Source: Acidobacteriota bacterium (GTDB lineage: Bacteria > Acidobacteriota > Blastocatellia > Pyrinomonadales > Pyrinomonadaceae). From it: DNA of 64,000 nucleotides. The stretch covers positions 62,001-126,000 of the forward strand of contig JAFAZX010000068.1 of the NCBI GenBank assembly GCA_019239425.1. The letters run 5' to 3'. The position numbers and the translations under genes are program-made. Each line of letters opens with the position of its first letter. Position 1 is the first letter of the stretch. Positions 8,058 through 17,178 of the stretch are shown here, piece after piece. The notes under the pieces are model-generated. The model ran no database searches. It was not told the origin of the DNA and was given only the letters and a program-made list of their open reading frames with translations.

Positions 8058-8903
8058 ATGGGTCGGATTCTCTCAACCGTCTTTCTGTTATTGTTCTCTT
8101 CGGCCGCCGCCTTCGCACAGGCGCAGGCGCCGGACGCGGCGGAGCTGAGGAGGCTGCTTGATGAGTTCCTCGCCGGGGCCGGGCGCAACGACGCCGCGGT
8201 GCACGACCGCTTCTGGGCCGAAGACCTGATCTACACGGGCTCTTCGGGGCGGCGGGTCGGGAAGGCCGACATCATGCGCGACGTGCGCTCGGCGCCGCCG
8301 CCGAAACCGGGCGACCCTCAGACCGTCTACACCGCCGAGGACGTGCGCATACAGCAGTACGGCGACACGGCCGTCGTCGCCCTCCGCCTGGTCGGCACGA
8401 CCCAAAGGGGCGGCGCGACCGAGGTCTCGAAGTTCCTCAACACCGGCACTTTCCTCAGACGCGGCGGACGTTGGCAGGCCGTGAGCTGGCAGGCGACGAA
8501 GCTTCCGCGCGCGGAGGAAGAGGTCAGGAAAGAGGTCGCCGCCGCCGAGGCCGCCTTCCAGCAGGCCACGCTCGCGGGCGACGTGAAGAGACTTGAGCCG
8601 CTGCTCGACGAGACGTTCGTCTGGACGCGCAGCGAAGGCACGCGGCAGACGCGGCAGCAGTTACTCGAACAGCTCGGGTCGGGGGTTTTGAAGTACTCGA
8701 AGCTGGAGACGAAGGACGTGACGGTCAACGTCTACGGCGACACCGCGGTGGTGCGCGGCGTCTCGCCGCGGCAGCGCTCCTCTTACGCCGGCGCCGAGGG
8801 CAAGGGCGACGCCGCCCCCCTCACGGTCTTCTACACCCTGACCTTCGTTAACAGGGGCGGGGCGTGGAAAGCCGTGGCGATGCATTCGAGCCACACCCCT
8901 TAA
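8058..8903 (+). CDS. Secreted protein with two DUF4440 (NTF2-like) domains
   Basis: The protein has 281 residues and a clear signal peptide (ILSTVFLLLFSSAAAFAQ). Two NTF2-like domains follow. The first spans about residues 28-150 and includes FWAEDLIYTGSSG, YGDTAVVALRLVGT and FLRRGGRWQAVSWQAT. The second spans about 155-281 and includes LLDETFVWTRSEGT, VYGDTAVVRG and FVNRGGAWKAVAMHSS. This repeated pattern is diagnostic of DUF4440 or SnoaL-like folds, which are cone-shaped pockets that bind small ligands and often have no known reaction. GGAGGAG precedes the ATG. The stop is 2 nt before the start of the amine oxidase gene, so the two are co-transcribed. Confidence 0.9.
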   Translation: MGRILSTVFLLLFSSAAAFAQAQAPDAAELRRLLDEFLAGAGRNDAAVHDRFWAEDLIYTGSSGRRVGKADIMRDVRSAPPPKPGDPQTVYTAEDVRIQQYGDTAVVALRLVGTTQRGGATEVSKFLNTGTFLRRGGRWQAVSWQATKLPRAEEEVRKEVAAAEAAFQQATLAGDVKRLEPLLDETFVWTRSEGTRQTRQQLLEQLGSGVLKYSKLETKDVTVNVYGDTAVVRGVSPRQRSSYAGAEGKGDAAPLTVFYTLTFVNRGGAWKAVAMHSSHTP

Positions 8904-8905
8904 AG

Positions 8906-10117
8906 ATGAAGCGAAACATAGACCGCAGGGACTTTCTCAAACACGGCGCGCTCGCGGCCGCGGCGCTCGCCGTGCCGGCGCGCGCGCAGACGGGTTTCGG
9001 GCGCACAAGCTCGCCGCGCAAGGTGGTCATCTTAGGCGGGGGCTTGGCCGGGCTTTCGGCCGCTTACGAGTTGACGAAGGCCGGGCACGACGTGAAGGTG
9101 CTCGAAGCGCAACAGCGGCCGGGCGGGCGCGTGCTGACCTTGCGCTCCTTCGAAGAGGGGCTGTACGGCGACGCGGGCGCGGCGCGCATCCCCGACAACC
9201 ACGACTGGACGCTGCGCTACGTCAAAGAGTTCAAACTGCCGCTCCTCCCCTTCTACCCCGACGCCGGGGTGTTCGCTAAGGTCAGGCGCGGGCGGCGGAG
9301 CGAGGTCGGGTGGGACGAGTTCGCGGAGGCGGTCGAGGACTACGTCGGCATCGAGCTGGGCGAGACCACGCGCTGGCACAAGATCGAGGGCGGCAACGAC
9401 CAACTGCCGCGCGCCTTCGCCGAAAGGCTCAAGGGCAAGGTCATCTTCGGCGCGGTCGTCTCGAAGGTGGGGCAGGACGCGTCGGGCGCGCGCGTGACCT
9501 ACAGGCGCGCGGATACGGAAGAGACTCTGCCGGCCGACTACGTCGTCTGCGCCATCCCCTTCGCCGTGCTCGGCCGCGTCGAGTTCTCGCCGCGCCTCTC
9601 GGAGCAGAAGACGCGCGTGCGCGACGAGATGACTTACGAGCTGGCCGCGCGCGCCTTCATGCAGACGCGCGAGCGCTTCTGGGAGCGTTCGCGCTGGAAC
9701 GGGTTCGCGGCGACGGACTTGCCGGCCGAGTTCTGGCCCTCGACCTTCGGCCAGCCCGGCCGCCGCGGCGTGCTACAGGCTTACGTGCGCCACCGCACGG
9801 CGACCGACTGGGCGAAGAGGAATGAGGCGGGGCGCATGGACGCGGCGCTCGCGCTCACGGAGCAGGCCGTCCCGGGCGTCCGCGCCTCGTACGAGCACGG
9901 CGAGGTAAAGTGCTGGGGCGAAGACCCCTGGGCGGGCTGCGCGTGGACTCACCCTTCGGGCGTGCAGCTAGTCGCCGTCAACGCGCCCGAAGGTCGCGTA
10001 TACTTCGCGGGCGAGCACGCCTCGGTCTACGCCTCCTGGATGAACGGCGCGCTCGAATCGGGCAACCGCGCCGCGCGCGCCGTGGACGAGGCCGCCGCGC
10101 GCGAGGCCAGGGTTTAG
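8906..10117 (+). CDS. Tat-exported flavin monoamine oxidase family protein
   Basis: I chose the ATG at 8906, which gives 403 residues and places a twin-arginine signal at the very start (RRDFLKHGALAAAALAVPARAQ). The frame is open upstream to an ATG at 8864 inside the preceding gene, but that start would bury the signal. The FAD-binding motif VVILGGGLAGLSAAYE is followed by EAQQRPGGRVLTL. The C-terminal GRVYFAGEHASVYASWMNGALESG is the second FAD-contacting segment of amine oxidases. The protein would oxidise an amine or amino acid in the periplasm; the substrate is not evident. The gene starts 2 nt after the DUF4440 gene. Confidence 0.9.
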   Translation: MKRNIDRRDFLKHGALAAAALAVPARAQTGFGRTSSPRKVVILGGGLAGLSAAYELTKAGHDVKVLEAQQRPGGRVLTLRSFEEGLYGDAGAARIPDNHDWTLRYVKEFKLPLLPFYPDAGVFAKVRRGRRSEVGWDEFAEAVEDYVGIELGETTRWHKIEGGNDQLPRAFAERLKGKVIFGAVVSKVGQDASGARVTYRRADTEETLPADYVVCAIPFAVLGRVEFSPRLSEQKTRVRDEMTYELAARAFMQTRERFWERSRWNGFAATDLPAEFWPSTFGQPGRRGVLQAYVRHRTATDWAKRNEAGRMDAALALTEQAVPGVRASYEHGEVKCWGEDPWAGCAWTHPSGVQLVAVNAPEGRVYFAGEHASVYASWMNGALESGNRAARAVDEAAAREARV

Positions 10118-10138
10118 GGCAGGCATTCGGTAAGAGAG

Positions 10139-13100
10139 TTGCTGACGACCGTCCTTATCATCACCTCAATCGTGCTGAGCGTCGCCGCCTTGTGGGCGGC
10201 GCTCGTGCGCGCGCGCGCCTCCCGCCGTGAGGGCACGCGCGCGGCGGGCGAGCTGCGCGACTGGCTCGGGGTCGAGCTTTCGTCCCTGCGCGAGCGCATG
10301 GACATGGGGCAGCACCTTCTGGAGCGCCACGACGAGGAACTCGCCGCGCTCAAGTCCGCGCAGGCGAGGACGGGCCACGGGCTGAACCTGCTGCGCGAGA
10401 GTTTGACGCAGAACGGTCTCGCCGCAATCGCCGGAGAGACGCCCGGCGCCGGCCCGGCGCGAGATACTTCGAAAGACGACAAAGACGACGACGCCATCAT
10501 CTTCAAAACCGAAGGCGCGCAGAAGGCCGACGAGCCGGCCGACGTCTACGCGGTCGCGCGTTCGATGGACGAGTTCTTCAACGACACGTCGCACCCGCGC
10601 GAGCTGCTCGGGCACGAGGCGTTCCGGCGCGGCGTCGAGCTTTCGCTGGCCGAGGCGTCGGTGCCGCGCGAACTGCTCGCGCGCGCGGCCGAGGGCAACG
10701 CCCTGGTCGCCTGCATCTCGCTCGAAGCGCTGATGAAGTGTCAGGGCTTCGACGAGGAGATCGTCGAGGCCGTCCTGCGCGACATCAACGCCTACTACTA
10801 CTGGCCGCGCTTCTACGCGCTGCGCGCGCTCGCGGCGCACGCGGGCGCGCGCAACATCCTCGCGCCGCTGCTCGTCCGCCTCAACTCGACCTGGCGCGAG
10901 CCGATGCCCGTGCAGGCGCTGCGCGAGTTCGTCTCAGAGCGCGTCGCGGCCGGCGACGTCCTGACCCCGCGCGCCCTCTCCGAAGAGGCCCACGCCGTCA
11001 CGTTCGGCACGGCGGAGGAGTGGAACGAGGTCATCGCCAACATCGACGCGATAGTCACGCAACTGCCGGCCGACGCGCGCGCGGAGTTTTCGCAGTGGCG
11101 CGGCACGCGCCAGACGGCCGAGTTCGTCAAGGGCATCGGCCGCGTCTGGACGGACGAGGGGCGCGAGGTCTTCGTGCTCGACGCCCTGGCCGAGCGCGTC
11201 TCGGAGTTGGAGGCGGCGATCAAACGCGAGCCCGCGCGCTCGGTGCTGCTGGTCGGCGAGTCAGGCTCGGGCAAGACCGCGCTCGTGCGCGCGCTGGCCG
11301 CGCGCCTCGGCGGGGACGGCTGGCTCGTCTTCGAGGCCGCGCCCGCCGAGGTGATGGCCGGGCAGACCTACATCGGCCAGATCGAGGAGCGCGTGCAGGC
11401 CATCGTCCGCAACCTCGAAGGCAAGCGCGTGCTCTGGGTCATCCCGAACTTCCACGAGGCGCTCTGGGCCGGGCGCCACCGCTACAGCCCGACGGGCCTG
11501 CTCGACCTTCTGCTGCCGCACATCGAGAGCGGCGCCGTCAAAGTCATCGGCGAGGTGCCGGCGCGCGCATACGAACAGCTCTTGCGGCTGCGGCCGCGCC
11601 TGCGCACGGCGATGCAGACGTGCCGCGTCGCGCCGCTCTCGGACGAGGAGACTTTAGAACTCGGGCGGCGCTGGGCGAAGAAGTACGGCGACATCAAGCT
11701 CGAACGCGAAGGCGTCGCCGTCCCCGGCACAGGCATCAAGCCGCGCGTCCCCGAGAAGACCTTGCGCGAAGCACTGCAACTGGCGAAGCAGTACCTCGAC
11801 GAGAAGGCCGCGCCCGGCAACCTCCTCCTGCTGCTCGACACGACGCGGCGCCGGCAGCTCGCCGACGCGGACAGCTTCCGCGAAGAGATCACGCTCGACG
11901 CCCTGCTCGTCACGCTCTCGCAGTTGACGGGCCTGCCCGTGCAGATACTCGACGAGCGCGAGGGGCTCGACCTCTCCGAGCTGCGCGCCTTCTTCGAGAA
12001 GCGCGTGCTGGGGCAGCCCGAGGCCGTGGACTGCCTCGTCGAGCGCGTCGCGATGATCAAGGCGGGCCTCACAGACCCGACGCGGCCGCAGGGCGTCTTC
12101 CTCTTCGTCGGCCCGACGGGCACGGGCAAGACCGAGATCGCGAAGACGATGGCCGAGTTCCTCTTCGGCTCGCCCGAGCGGATGATCCGGCTCGACATGA
12201 GCGAGCTACAGACCTGGGAGTCGCAGGGGAGGATACTCGGCGAGGCGGACGAGACGAGCGACAGCGCGGCCCTCGTCAACCAGATTCGCAAGCAGCCCTT
12301 CTCGGTCATCCTCCTCGACGAGTTCGAGAAGGCGCACCCCTCCGTCTGGGACTTGTTCCTCCAGGTCTTCGACGACGGCCGCCTCACCGACCGCCGCGGC
12401 AACACGGCCGACTTCCGACACTCGGTCATCATCATGACCTCGAACCTCGGCGCGACGCTCCCGCACGGCGCGTCGGTGGGCTTCTCGCAGGAGCAGGCGC
12501 AGTTCGCCGCCGGCTCGGTCGAGCGCGCCGTGGGCCGCGCCTTCCGCCGCGAGTTCGTCAACCGCATCGACCGCGTCGTCGTCTTCCGCCCGCTGGGCCG
12601 GGGCGTGATGCGCGACCTCCTGCGCAAGGAGCTGAACGACGTGCTCACGCGGCGCGGTTTGCGCACGCGGCAGTGGGCGGTCGAGTGGGACGAGTCGGCG
12701 GTCGAGTTCCTCCTGGAGAAGGGCTTCACGGCCGACCTCGGCGCGCGGCCTCTGAAGCGCGCCGTCGAGCGCTACCTGCTCGCGCCGCTCGCGCTGACCA
12801 TCGTTAACCACCAGTTCCCCGAGGGCGACCAGTTCCTCTTCGTCCGCTCCTCCGCGGACGGCGGCTCGCTCGACGTGCAGTTCGTAGACCCGGACGCGCC
12901 GGCCGAGGGGGAGGCCGTCGTCGAAGAGGTCGAGGAGGTCTTCGACGAAGAGGCCGCGCGCGGGCTGTGCCTCGAATCAGTCACGCTCGACCCGAAGGGG
13001 ACGCCCGAGGAGCTGCGCTTCCTGCAGGAGCAGTTCGACGAGGTCGCGGCGCGCGTGGATGACGAGGACTGGCGCGGGCGCAAGGAGGAGGCGCTGCGCG

Positions 13101-13849
13101 AGATGCAGTCGTCAGACTTCTGGTCTTCGCCGGAGCGCTTCAAGGTGCTCGGCGCCGTCGAGTACATGGATCGTATCGAGGCGGGGCTCGACACCGCCGG
13201 GTCGCTCCTCGCGCGCCTGCGCGGCGACCGCAAGCGCCTCCCGCCCGACCTCGTCGCGCGCCTCGCCGAACAGCTCTACCTGCTGGACTCCGCCTGCCGC
13301 GGCATGGCCGAGGCGCAGCCGCGCGACGCCTTCCTGCTCGTCACGGCCGTGCGCGAGCCGGGCGCCGACCGCGCGCGCAGCGACGACTTCGCGCGCACGC
13401 TCACGCGCATGTACCGGCGCTGGGCCGAGCGCCGCCGGATGAGAATCGAGTTGTTGGAAGAGCGCGACGGCGCGAGCTCGAACGGCTCGGGCGCGGAGGA
13501 GTACCGCGCGCTCTTCGCCGTCTCGGGCTACGCGGCCTACACCATCCTGCGGCACGAGGCGGGCCTCCACGTGCTTGAGACGCCGCAGGACGAGAAGTCC
13601 TCCTTCCGGCGCGTGGTGGCCGCCGTCCGCGTCGTCGGCCAGCCCGAAGAGCCGCCCGGCCGCGGCGGCCGTGAGTCCCTGCGCGAACAGGCCGAGCGCG
13701 CCCTCGCGGCGGACGCCAACGCGTCGCAGCAGCAGGTCGTCCGCCGCTACCGCGAAGAGCCCTCGCCTCTCGTCCGCGACTCCGCCCGCGGCTGGCGCAC
13801 GGGAAGGTTGGAGCGCGTCCTCGACGGCGATTTCGACCTCTTCGTGTGA
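10139..13849 (+). CDS. Membrane-anchored double AAA+ ATPase fused to a release-factor-2-like module without GGQ
   Basis: This 1236-residue protein starts at TTG. Residues 1-25 form a membrane anchor, followed by a helical region to about 340. The first AAA+ domain has Walker A GESGSGKT at 373-380, a ClpB-like YIGQIEERV loop and a degenerate Walker B (LWVIPNF instead of an acidic LLFIDE-type motif). The second has Walker A GPTGTGKT at 658-665, ILLDEFEKAH, sensor TSNLGA, REFVNRID and GARPLKRAVE, as in ClpA/ClpB D2, but the aromatic GYVG pore loop is replaced by an acidic stretch. From about 960 to the end the sequence follows class I release factors: EMQSSDFWSSPER, LTRMYRRWAERR, YAAYTILRHEAGLH, then VVRRYREEP and LDGDFDLFV. 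The codon-reading SPF and the catalytic GGQ are both absent. It may be a ribosome-docking unfoldase. Confidence 0.88.
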   Translation: MLTTVLIITSIVLSVAALWAALVRARASRREGTRAAGELRDWLGVELSSLRERMDMGQHLLERHDEELAALKSAQARTGHGLNLLRESLTQNGLAAIAGETPGAGPARDTSKDDKDDDAIIFKTEGAQKADEPADVYAVARSMDEFFNDTSHPRELLGHEAFRRGVELSLAEASVPRELLARAAEGNALVACISLEALMKCQGFDEEIVEAVLRDINAYYYWPRFYALRALAAHAGARNILAPLLVRLNSTWREPMPVQALREFVSERVAAGDVLTPRALSEEAHAVTFGTAEEWNEVIANIDAIVTQLPADARAEFSQWRGTRQTAEFVKGIGRVWTDEGREVFVLDALAERVSELEAAIKREPARSVLLVGESGSGKTALVRALAARLGGDGWLVFEAAPAEVMAGQTYIGQIEERVQAIVRNLEGKRVLWVIPNFHEALWAGRHRYSPTGLLDLLLPHIESGAVKVIGEVPARAYEQLLRLRPRLRTAMQTCRVAPLSDEETLELGRRWAKKYGDIKLEREGVAVPGTGIKPRVPEKTLREALQLAKQYLDEKAAPGNLLLLLDTTRRRQLADADSFREEITLDALLVTLSQLTGLPVQILDEREGLDLSELRAFFEKRVLGQPEAVDCLVERVAMIKAGLTDPTRPQGVFLFVGPTGTGKTEIAKTMAEFLFGSPERMIRLDMSELQTWESQGRILGEADETSDSAALVNQIRKQPFSVILLDEFEKAHPSVWDLFLQVFDDGRLTDRRGNTADFRHSVIIMTSNLGATLPHGASVGFSQEQAQFAAGSVERAVGRAFRREFVNRIDRVVVFRPLGRGVMRDLLRKELNDVLTRRGLRTRQWAVEWDESAVEFLLEKGFTADLGARPLKRAVERYLLAPLALTIVNHQFPEGDQFLFVRSSADGGSLDVQFVDPDAPAEGEAVVEEVEEVFDEEAARGLCLESVTLDPKGTPEELRFLQEQFDEVAARVDDEDWRGRKEEALREMQSSDFWSSPERFKVLGAVEYMDRIEAGLDTAGSLLARLRGDRKRLPPDLVARLAEQLYLLDSACRGMAEAQPRDAFLLVTAVREPGADRARSDDFARTLTRMYRRWAERRRMRIELLEERDGASSNGSGAEEYRALFAVSGYAAYTILRHEAGLHVLETPQDEKSSFRRVVAAVRVVGQPEEPPGRGGRESLREQAERALAADANASQQQVVRRYREEPSPLVRDSARGWRTGRLERVLDGDFDLFV

Positions 13850-14354
13850 AGAGAAGCGTGCGGCCGTCCTGCTTCGGGCCGGCGGGAGGTTTTCGCCAAA
13901 TTGAGGGCAATAAACTCTAACTCACATGCTGCCTACCAGATGGCGCTCTACGGCCGCCTTTTTTCGCCCGCGAGCCGCTTTTTACGTCTTGTTTTCCCAA
14001 CAGGCCGGGTTTACTCTGCCAAAACCTGTGCAGCGCGGCGGCCGCGGCTTCGGATTGCACGGGCTTTCACACCAAAAGCACGACCGACCCCGGTCGGCAA
14101 AGCGCCCGCCCGAGGCGTGCCGCGTGAGACGGGGCCGCAGATGTCTCAGAGTTTCCAACCTTCTTCCGTCAGCGCCGGCCCCGCCGGCGGCTGTACTTCG
14201 AGGCGCGTCGCCGACGCGCCGGTATCGCGCGTCGGCGCGATATTAACCTTAACCCTTTAACCGGACTCGCGCGTCGCTCTTGCCCCAAACCACTCATTCG
14301 CTACTGCGCCGCGCGACGAAACCGGAATCAAAAGAGAGGAGGGAGAGTCCTCAC
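13850..14354. other. 505-bp intergenic region with GC palindromes and TTAACC repeats
   Basis: No convincing gene is present. Near the 3' side are two strong GC palindromes, GGCGCGTCG/CGACGCGCC (14202-14220) and TCGCGC-GTCG-GCGCGA (14225-14240). They are followed by three TTAACC-type units at 14243-14262, about 90 bp before the next start codon. These could be operator or promoter elements for the TPR/Fis gene; nothing else stands out. Confidence 0.4.
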
Positions 14355-15914
14355 ATGGACTTCTCGAACAGCCACCGGGCGACGACCGCCCAGGCCGTGG
14401 CCGGCCACCCCGCCCCCCGCGACGAGGACGCGTTCCGACGTTGCACACTTTCCAACTCATTCCTGAAAGCAGGCGATTACGAGGGCGCCGTCGCGGCGCT
14501 CGAAGAACTCTGGCGCGGCCCGTACGAGCGGCCCCTCGCCGAAGGGCTGGGCGCGCGCGCGACCGCGGAACTGCTCGTGCAGGCCGGGAGGCTGACGAGC
14601 GCGCTCGGCGGCGCGCGCCGCATCGAGGGCGCGCAGGAGGCCGCCAAGAATCTCATCAGCGAGGGCGCCGGCCTCTTCGAGCAGCTCGGCGACGCGCGCA
14701 AGGTCGCCGAGTCGCGCGCAGACCTCGGCCTCTGCTACTGGCGCGAGGGCGCGTTCGAGGAGGCCCGCGTCGTCCTGCGCGCCGCGCTCGAAGGGCTCGC
14801 GCACGAGGAGGCCGAGTCGCGGGCAGTCGCGCTCATCAGCCTCGCCATCGTCGAACTGTCGGCCGGCTGCAACCGCGCCGCCGTCGAGGTGCTCGCGGAG
14901 GCCGCGCCGCACGTCGAGGCCTCGGGGAGCGAATTCATTAAGGGCATCTTCCACAGCGAGCGCGCCAACGCCTTCGTCGCTCTGGCCGACGCCGGCGACG
15001 CGGAGATGCTCGACCGCGCGCTCGTCGAGCACACCGCGGCCAGCTATCACCTCGAACAAGCCGGCCACACGCGCTACCTCGCCAACAACGAGAACAACCT
15101 CGCCGTCCTCTTCAACCGCATCGCCCGGCACGAAGAGGCACGCCGGCACCTCGCGCGCGCTCGCGCGCTCCTCGTCTCTCTGAAGGACGCCGTCATCGTC
15201 GCGCAGTGTGACGAGACGCTGGCGCGCGTGCTCGTCAACGAGGGCCACCTCGACGAGGCGGAGCGGGTCGCGCTCTCGGCCGTGCGCGTCTTCGAGGACG
15301 GCGACCGGCAGGCGCTGCTCGTCGAGGCGCTGACCACGCTCGGCGTCGCGCAGGCGCGCGCGGGCCGCGGCGAGGAGGCGCGCCAAAGCTTCGCGCGGGC
15401 CGTCGAAGTCGGCGAGGCCGCGGGCGACCGGGCGGGCGCCGGCCTCGCCGCGCTCACGCTGACCGAGGAGCTGGGCGACCAGCTCAGCCACGCGGAGATC
15501 TGCGAGGCGTTCGCGCGCGCGGAGGGGCCACTCTCCGGCACGCGCAGCCCCGAGATGCTCACGCGCCTGACCGCGTGCGCGCGCCGCGCCTTCGAGTCTT
15601 TCAAGAGCACGCAGGCCGGGGCCGTCACGTTGGAGGTGGGCACGGCGGAGGAGCGCTGGGAGCGCTTCTCCTTGAAGGCGGAGGTGCTGCGTTACGAGGC
15701 CGAGCTGATTAAGCGCGCTCTGCGCGACGCGGACGGCGTGGTCTCGCGCGCGGCGAAGCTGCTCGGCTTCAGGCACCACCAGACCTTCGTCGCGCTCCTC
15801 AACAACCGCCACAAGGGCCTGCTCGGCGAGCGCCGCCCCGTCATCCCGCGCCGCCGCAGCCTCATCCGCCGCCCGCGCCGGCCGGGCCAATACGCCGCCG
15901 GCAAAAAAGGGTAA
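14355..15914 (+). CDS. TPR-repeat regulator with C-terminal Fis-type helix-turn-helix
   Basis: I chose the ATG at 14355 (519 residues) because GAGGAGGGAG precedes it; an in-frame upstream TTG at 14280 lacks such a site. Most of the protein is made of degenerate tetratricopeptide repeats, for example FLKAGDYEGAVAALEELW, RADLGLCYWREGAFEEARVVL, NLAVLFNRIARHEEARRHL and TLGVAQARAGRGEEARQSF. The C-terminal segment (about 455-500) contains LIKRALRDADGVVSRAAKLLG, a Fis/NtrC-type DNA-binding helix-turn-helix, followed by a very basic tail. It is probably a transcription regulator that senses a partner through the TPR array. It lacks a receiver and an ATPase domain. The family A palindrome follows 6 bp after the stop. 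Confidence 0.85.
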   Translation: MDFSNSHRATTAQAVAGHPAPRDEDAFRRCTLSNSFLKAGDYEGAVAALEELWRGPYERPLAEGLGARATAELLVQAGRLTSALGGARRIEGAQEAAKNLISEGAGLFEQLGDARKVAESRADLGLCYWREGAFEEARVVLRAALEGLAHEEAESRAVALISLAIVELSAGCNRAAVEVLAEAAPHVEASGSEFIKGIFHSERANAFVALADAGDAEMLDRALVEHTAASYHLEQAGHTRYLANNENNLAVLFNRIARHEEARRHLARARALLVSLKDAVIVAQCDETLARVLVNEGHLDEAERVALSAVRVFEDGDRQALLVEALTTLGVAQARAGRGEEARQSFARAVEVGEAAGDRAGAGLAALTLTEELGDQLSHAEICEAFARAEGPLSGTRSPEMLTRLTACARRAFESFKSTQAGAVTLEVGTAEERWERFSLKAEVLRYEAELIKRALRDADGVVSRAAKLLGFRHHQTFVALLNNRHKGLLGERRPVIPRRRSLIRRPRRPGQYAAGKKG

Positions 15915-15920
15915 GAGCTC

Positions 15921-15995
15921 TTAACCACAGAGACACAGAGGCACAGCTTGAAGAGGTATTAACTCCAAGCTGTGCCTCTGTGTCTCTGTGGTTAA
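15921..15995. repeat. Family A palindrome, copy 1 (8-bp units)
   Basis: Two perfect 29-bp arms (15921-15949 and 15967-15995) are built from CACAGAG-type octamers and enclose a 17-nt loop. It separates the convergent TPR/Fis and M48 genes, so it could terminate transcription in both directions. Confidence 0.9.
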
Positions 15996-16021
15996 TCAGA
16001 GAGCTTCACTAAGCGCTCTGT

Positions 16022-16846
16022 CTAATGTAATCCCGACAGGCGCGATTTGACGCGGCGGAACTCTACGGAGTCGCGCGCGCGCTCGTGCGTCTGCCCGAGC
16101 GTGGCGACGACTTTGTCGATGGCCTCGACGCGGCTCGCGGGGTCTGGGTGGTCGCCCGCGGCGTCCGCCTGTTCGCGGCCGCCCCCGCGCTCTTCGAGGC
16201 GCTCGAAGAAGTTTGCCATGTCGCGCGGGTCGAAACCGGCCTCGGCCAGAAGGCGCGCGCCCTCCGCGTCGGCCTGCAACTCTGCCGCGCGGTTCGACCT
16301 CAGGAAGAAGTTGTTCGCGCTGGCCCCGAAGGCCGCCGCCGCCGCGCGCAGGAAGTCGCTGTGCCCGAAGCCGGCGACCGCGTTGAAGGCGCCGACGGCC
16401 GTCTTGGCTAAGTAAGCACGCGAAGCCTGCGTCGTGCCGTGGCGCAGAGAGACGTGAGCGACCTCGTGCGCGAGCACGCCGGCCAACTCGCCCTCCGTGT
16501 GCGCCGCCTCGATGGCGCCCTTGTTGACAAAGACGTAGCCGCCCGGCAGCGCGAAGGCGTTGACCTCCGAAGAGTCCACGACGACGAACTTGTACGGGAA
16601 CTTGTAGCCGGGCGCGCGGGCCGCGACGCGCTCGCCGAGGCGCTGGACGTAGGCCTCCGTGCGCTTGTCGCGGAGCACGACGACCTGCCCCATGATCTCA
16701 TCGGCCGAAGCCTCGCCGAGCTGTATGTCCTGCTCGGGGCTGAAGAGGTTGAAGCCCATCGAGGGGCGCGGCAGCGCGCCCCCGCACGCCGCCTGCAATG
16801 TCAGCAGGGTTATCAAAACCCACCCCGTAACCTTGCCCGCCCGCAT
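16022..16846 (-). CDS. M48-family zinc metalloprotease, probable lipoprotein
   Basis: The protein has 274 residues. The N-terminal signal (GWVLITLLTLQAACGG) has a Cys at a lipobox-like position, although Gln rather than Leu stands at -3. The protease domain includes HEVAHVSLRHGTTQ (the zinc-binding HExxH of M48, about residue 127) and the downstream ELQADAEGARLLAEAGFDP region, whose Glu is the third ligand. HPDPASRVEAI near the C-terminus is also typical of periplasmic M48 (BepA/LoiP-like) proteins. Such proteins degrade or chaperone outer-membrane assembly intermediates. The gene is monocistronic and converges on the TPR/Fis gene. Confidence 0.92.
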   Translation of the reverse strand: MRAGKVTGWVLITLLTLQAACGGALPRPSMGFNLFSPEQDIQLGEASADEIMGQVVVLRDKRTEAYVQRLGERVAARAPGYKFPYKFVVVDSSEVNAFALPGGYVFVNKGAIEAAHTEGELAGVLAHEVAHVSLRHGTTQASRAYLAKTAVGAFNAVAGFGHSDFLRAAAAAFGASANNFFLRSNRAAELQADAEGARLLAEAGFDPRDMANFFERLEERGGGREQADAAGDHPDPASRVEAIDKVVATLGQTHERARDSVEFRRVKSRLSGLH

Positions 16847-17178
16847 CGTCCTCTAAAGCCTCCCTCGCCGTAAAACTCTTTCGCGCACAGCGCCTCACAC
16901 ACGGCTTTGCAAACACCGGGCCGCGTGCGCTTTGAAGGGGCACAGCTTCAAAGTGCGCGCCCGTGCGTCTCGTACTCAGACAGAAGCGTCCGGAGGGTCA
17001 AATATCGAAACGATACGTCGCCCGAGACGGGTCGGGGGTTGTGGCGGATTCGCCGTCGCGCGGTCTCAATCCTCCGGCAACCGAACTGCAATCATGTGGC
17101 AATCATGCAAGTGACACAGACTCCGCGCCGCGCGCACGTACGCTCGTCCTATCCTTCTGATGGAATCAGGAGGCGTAT
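16847..17178. other. Divergent intergenic region with hairpin and 11-bp-spaced direct repeats
   Basis: No gene is seen between the divergent M48 and downstream genes. A hairpin with arms around TTTGAAG/CTTCAAA flanked by GCGC lies at about 16928-16958. GCAATCATG occurs twice (17088-17096 and 17099-17107), a spacing of one DNA helical turn, about 75 bp before the next start, which suggests an operator. Confidence 0.35.

Noticed and set aside
13901-14260. Small ORF in the 505-bp gap
   Set aside because: No ribosome-binding site, no recognisable pattern, and palindromes occupy its end.
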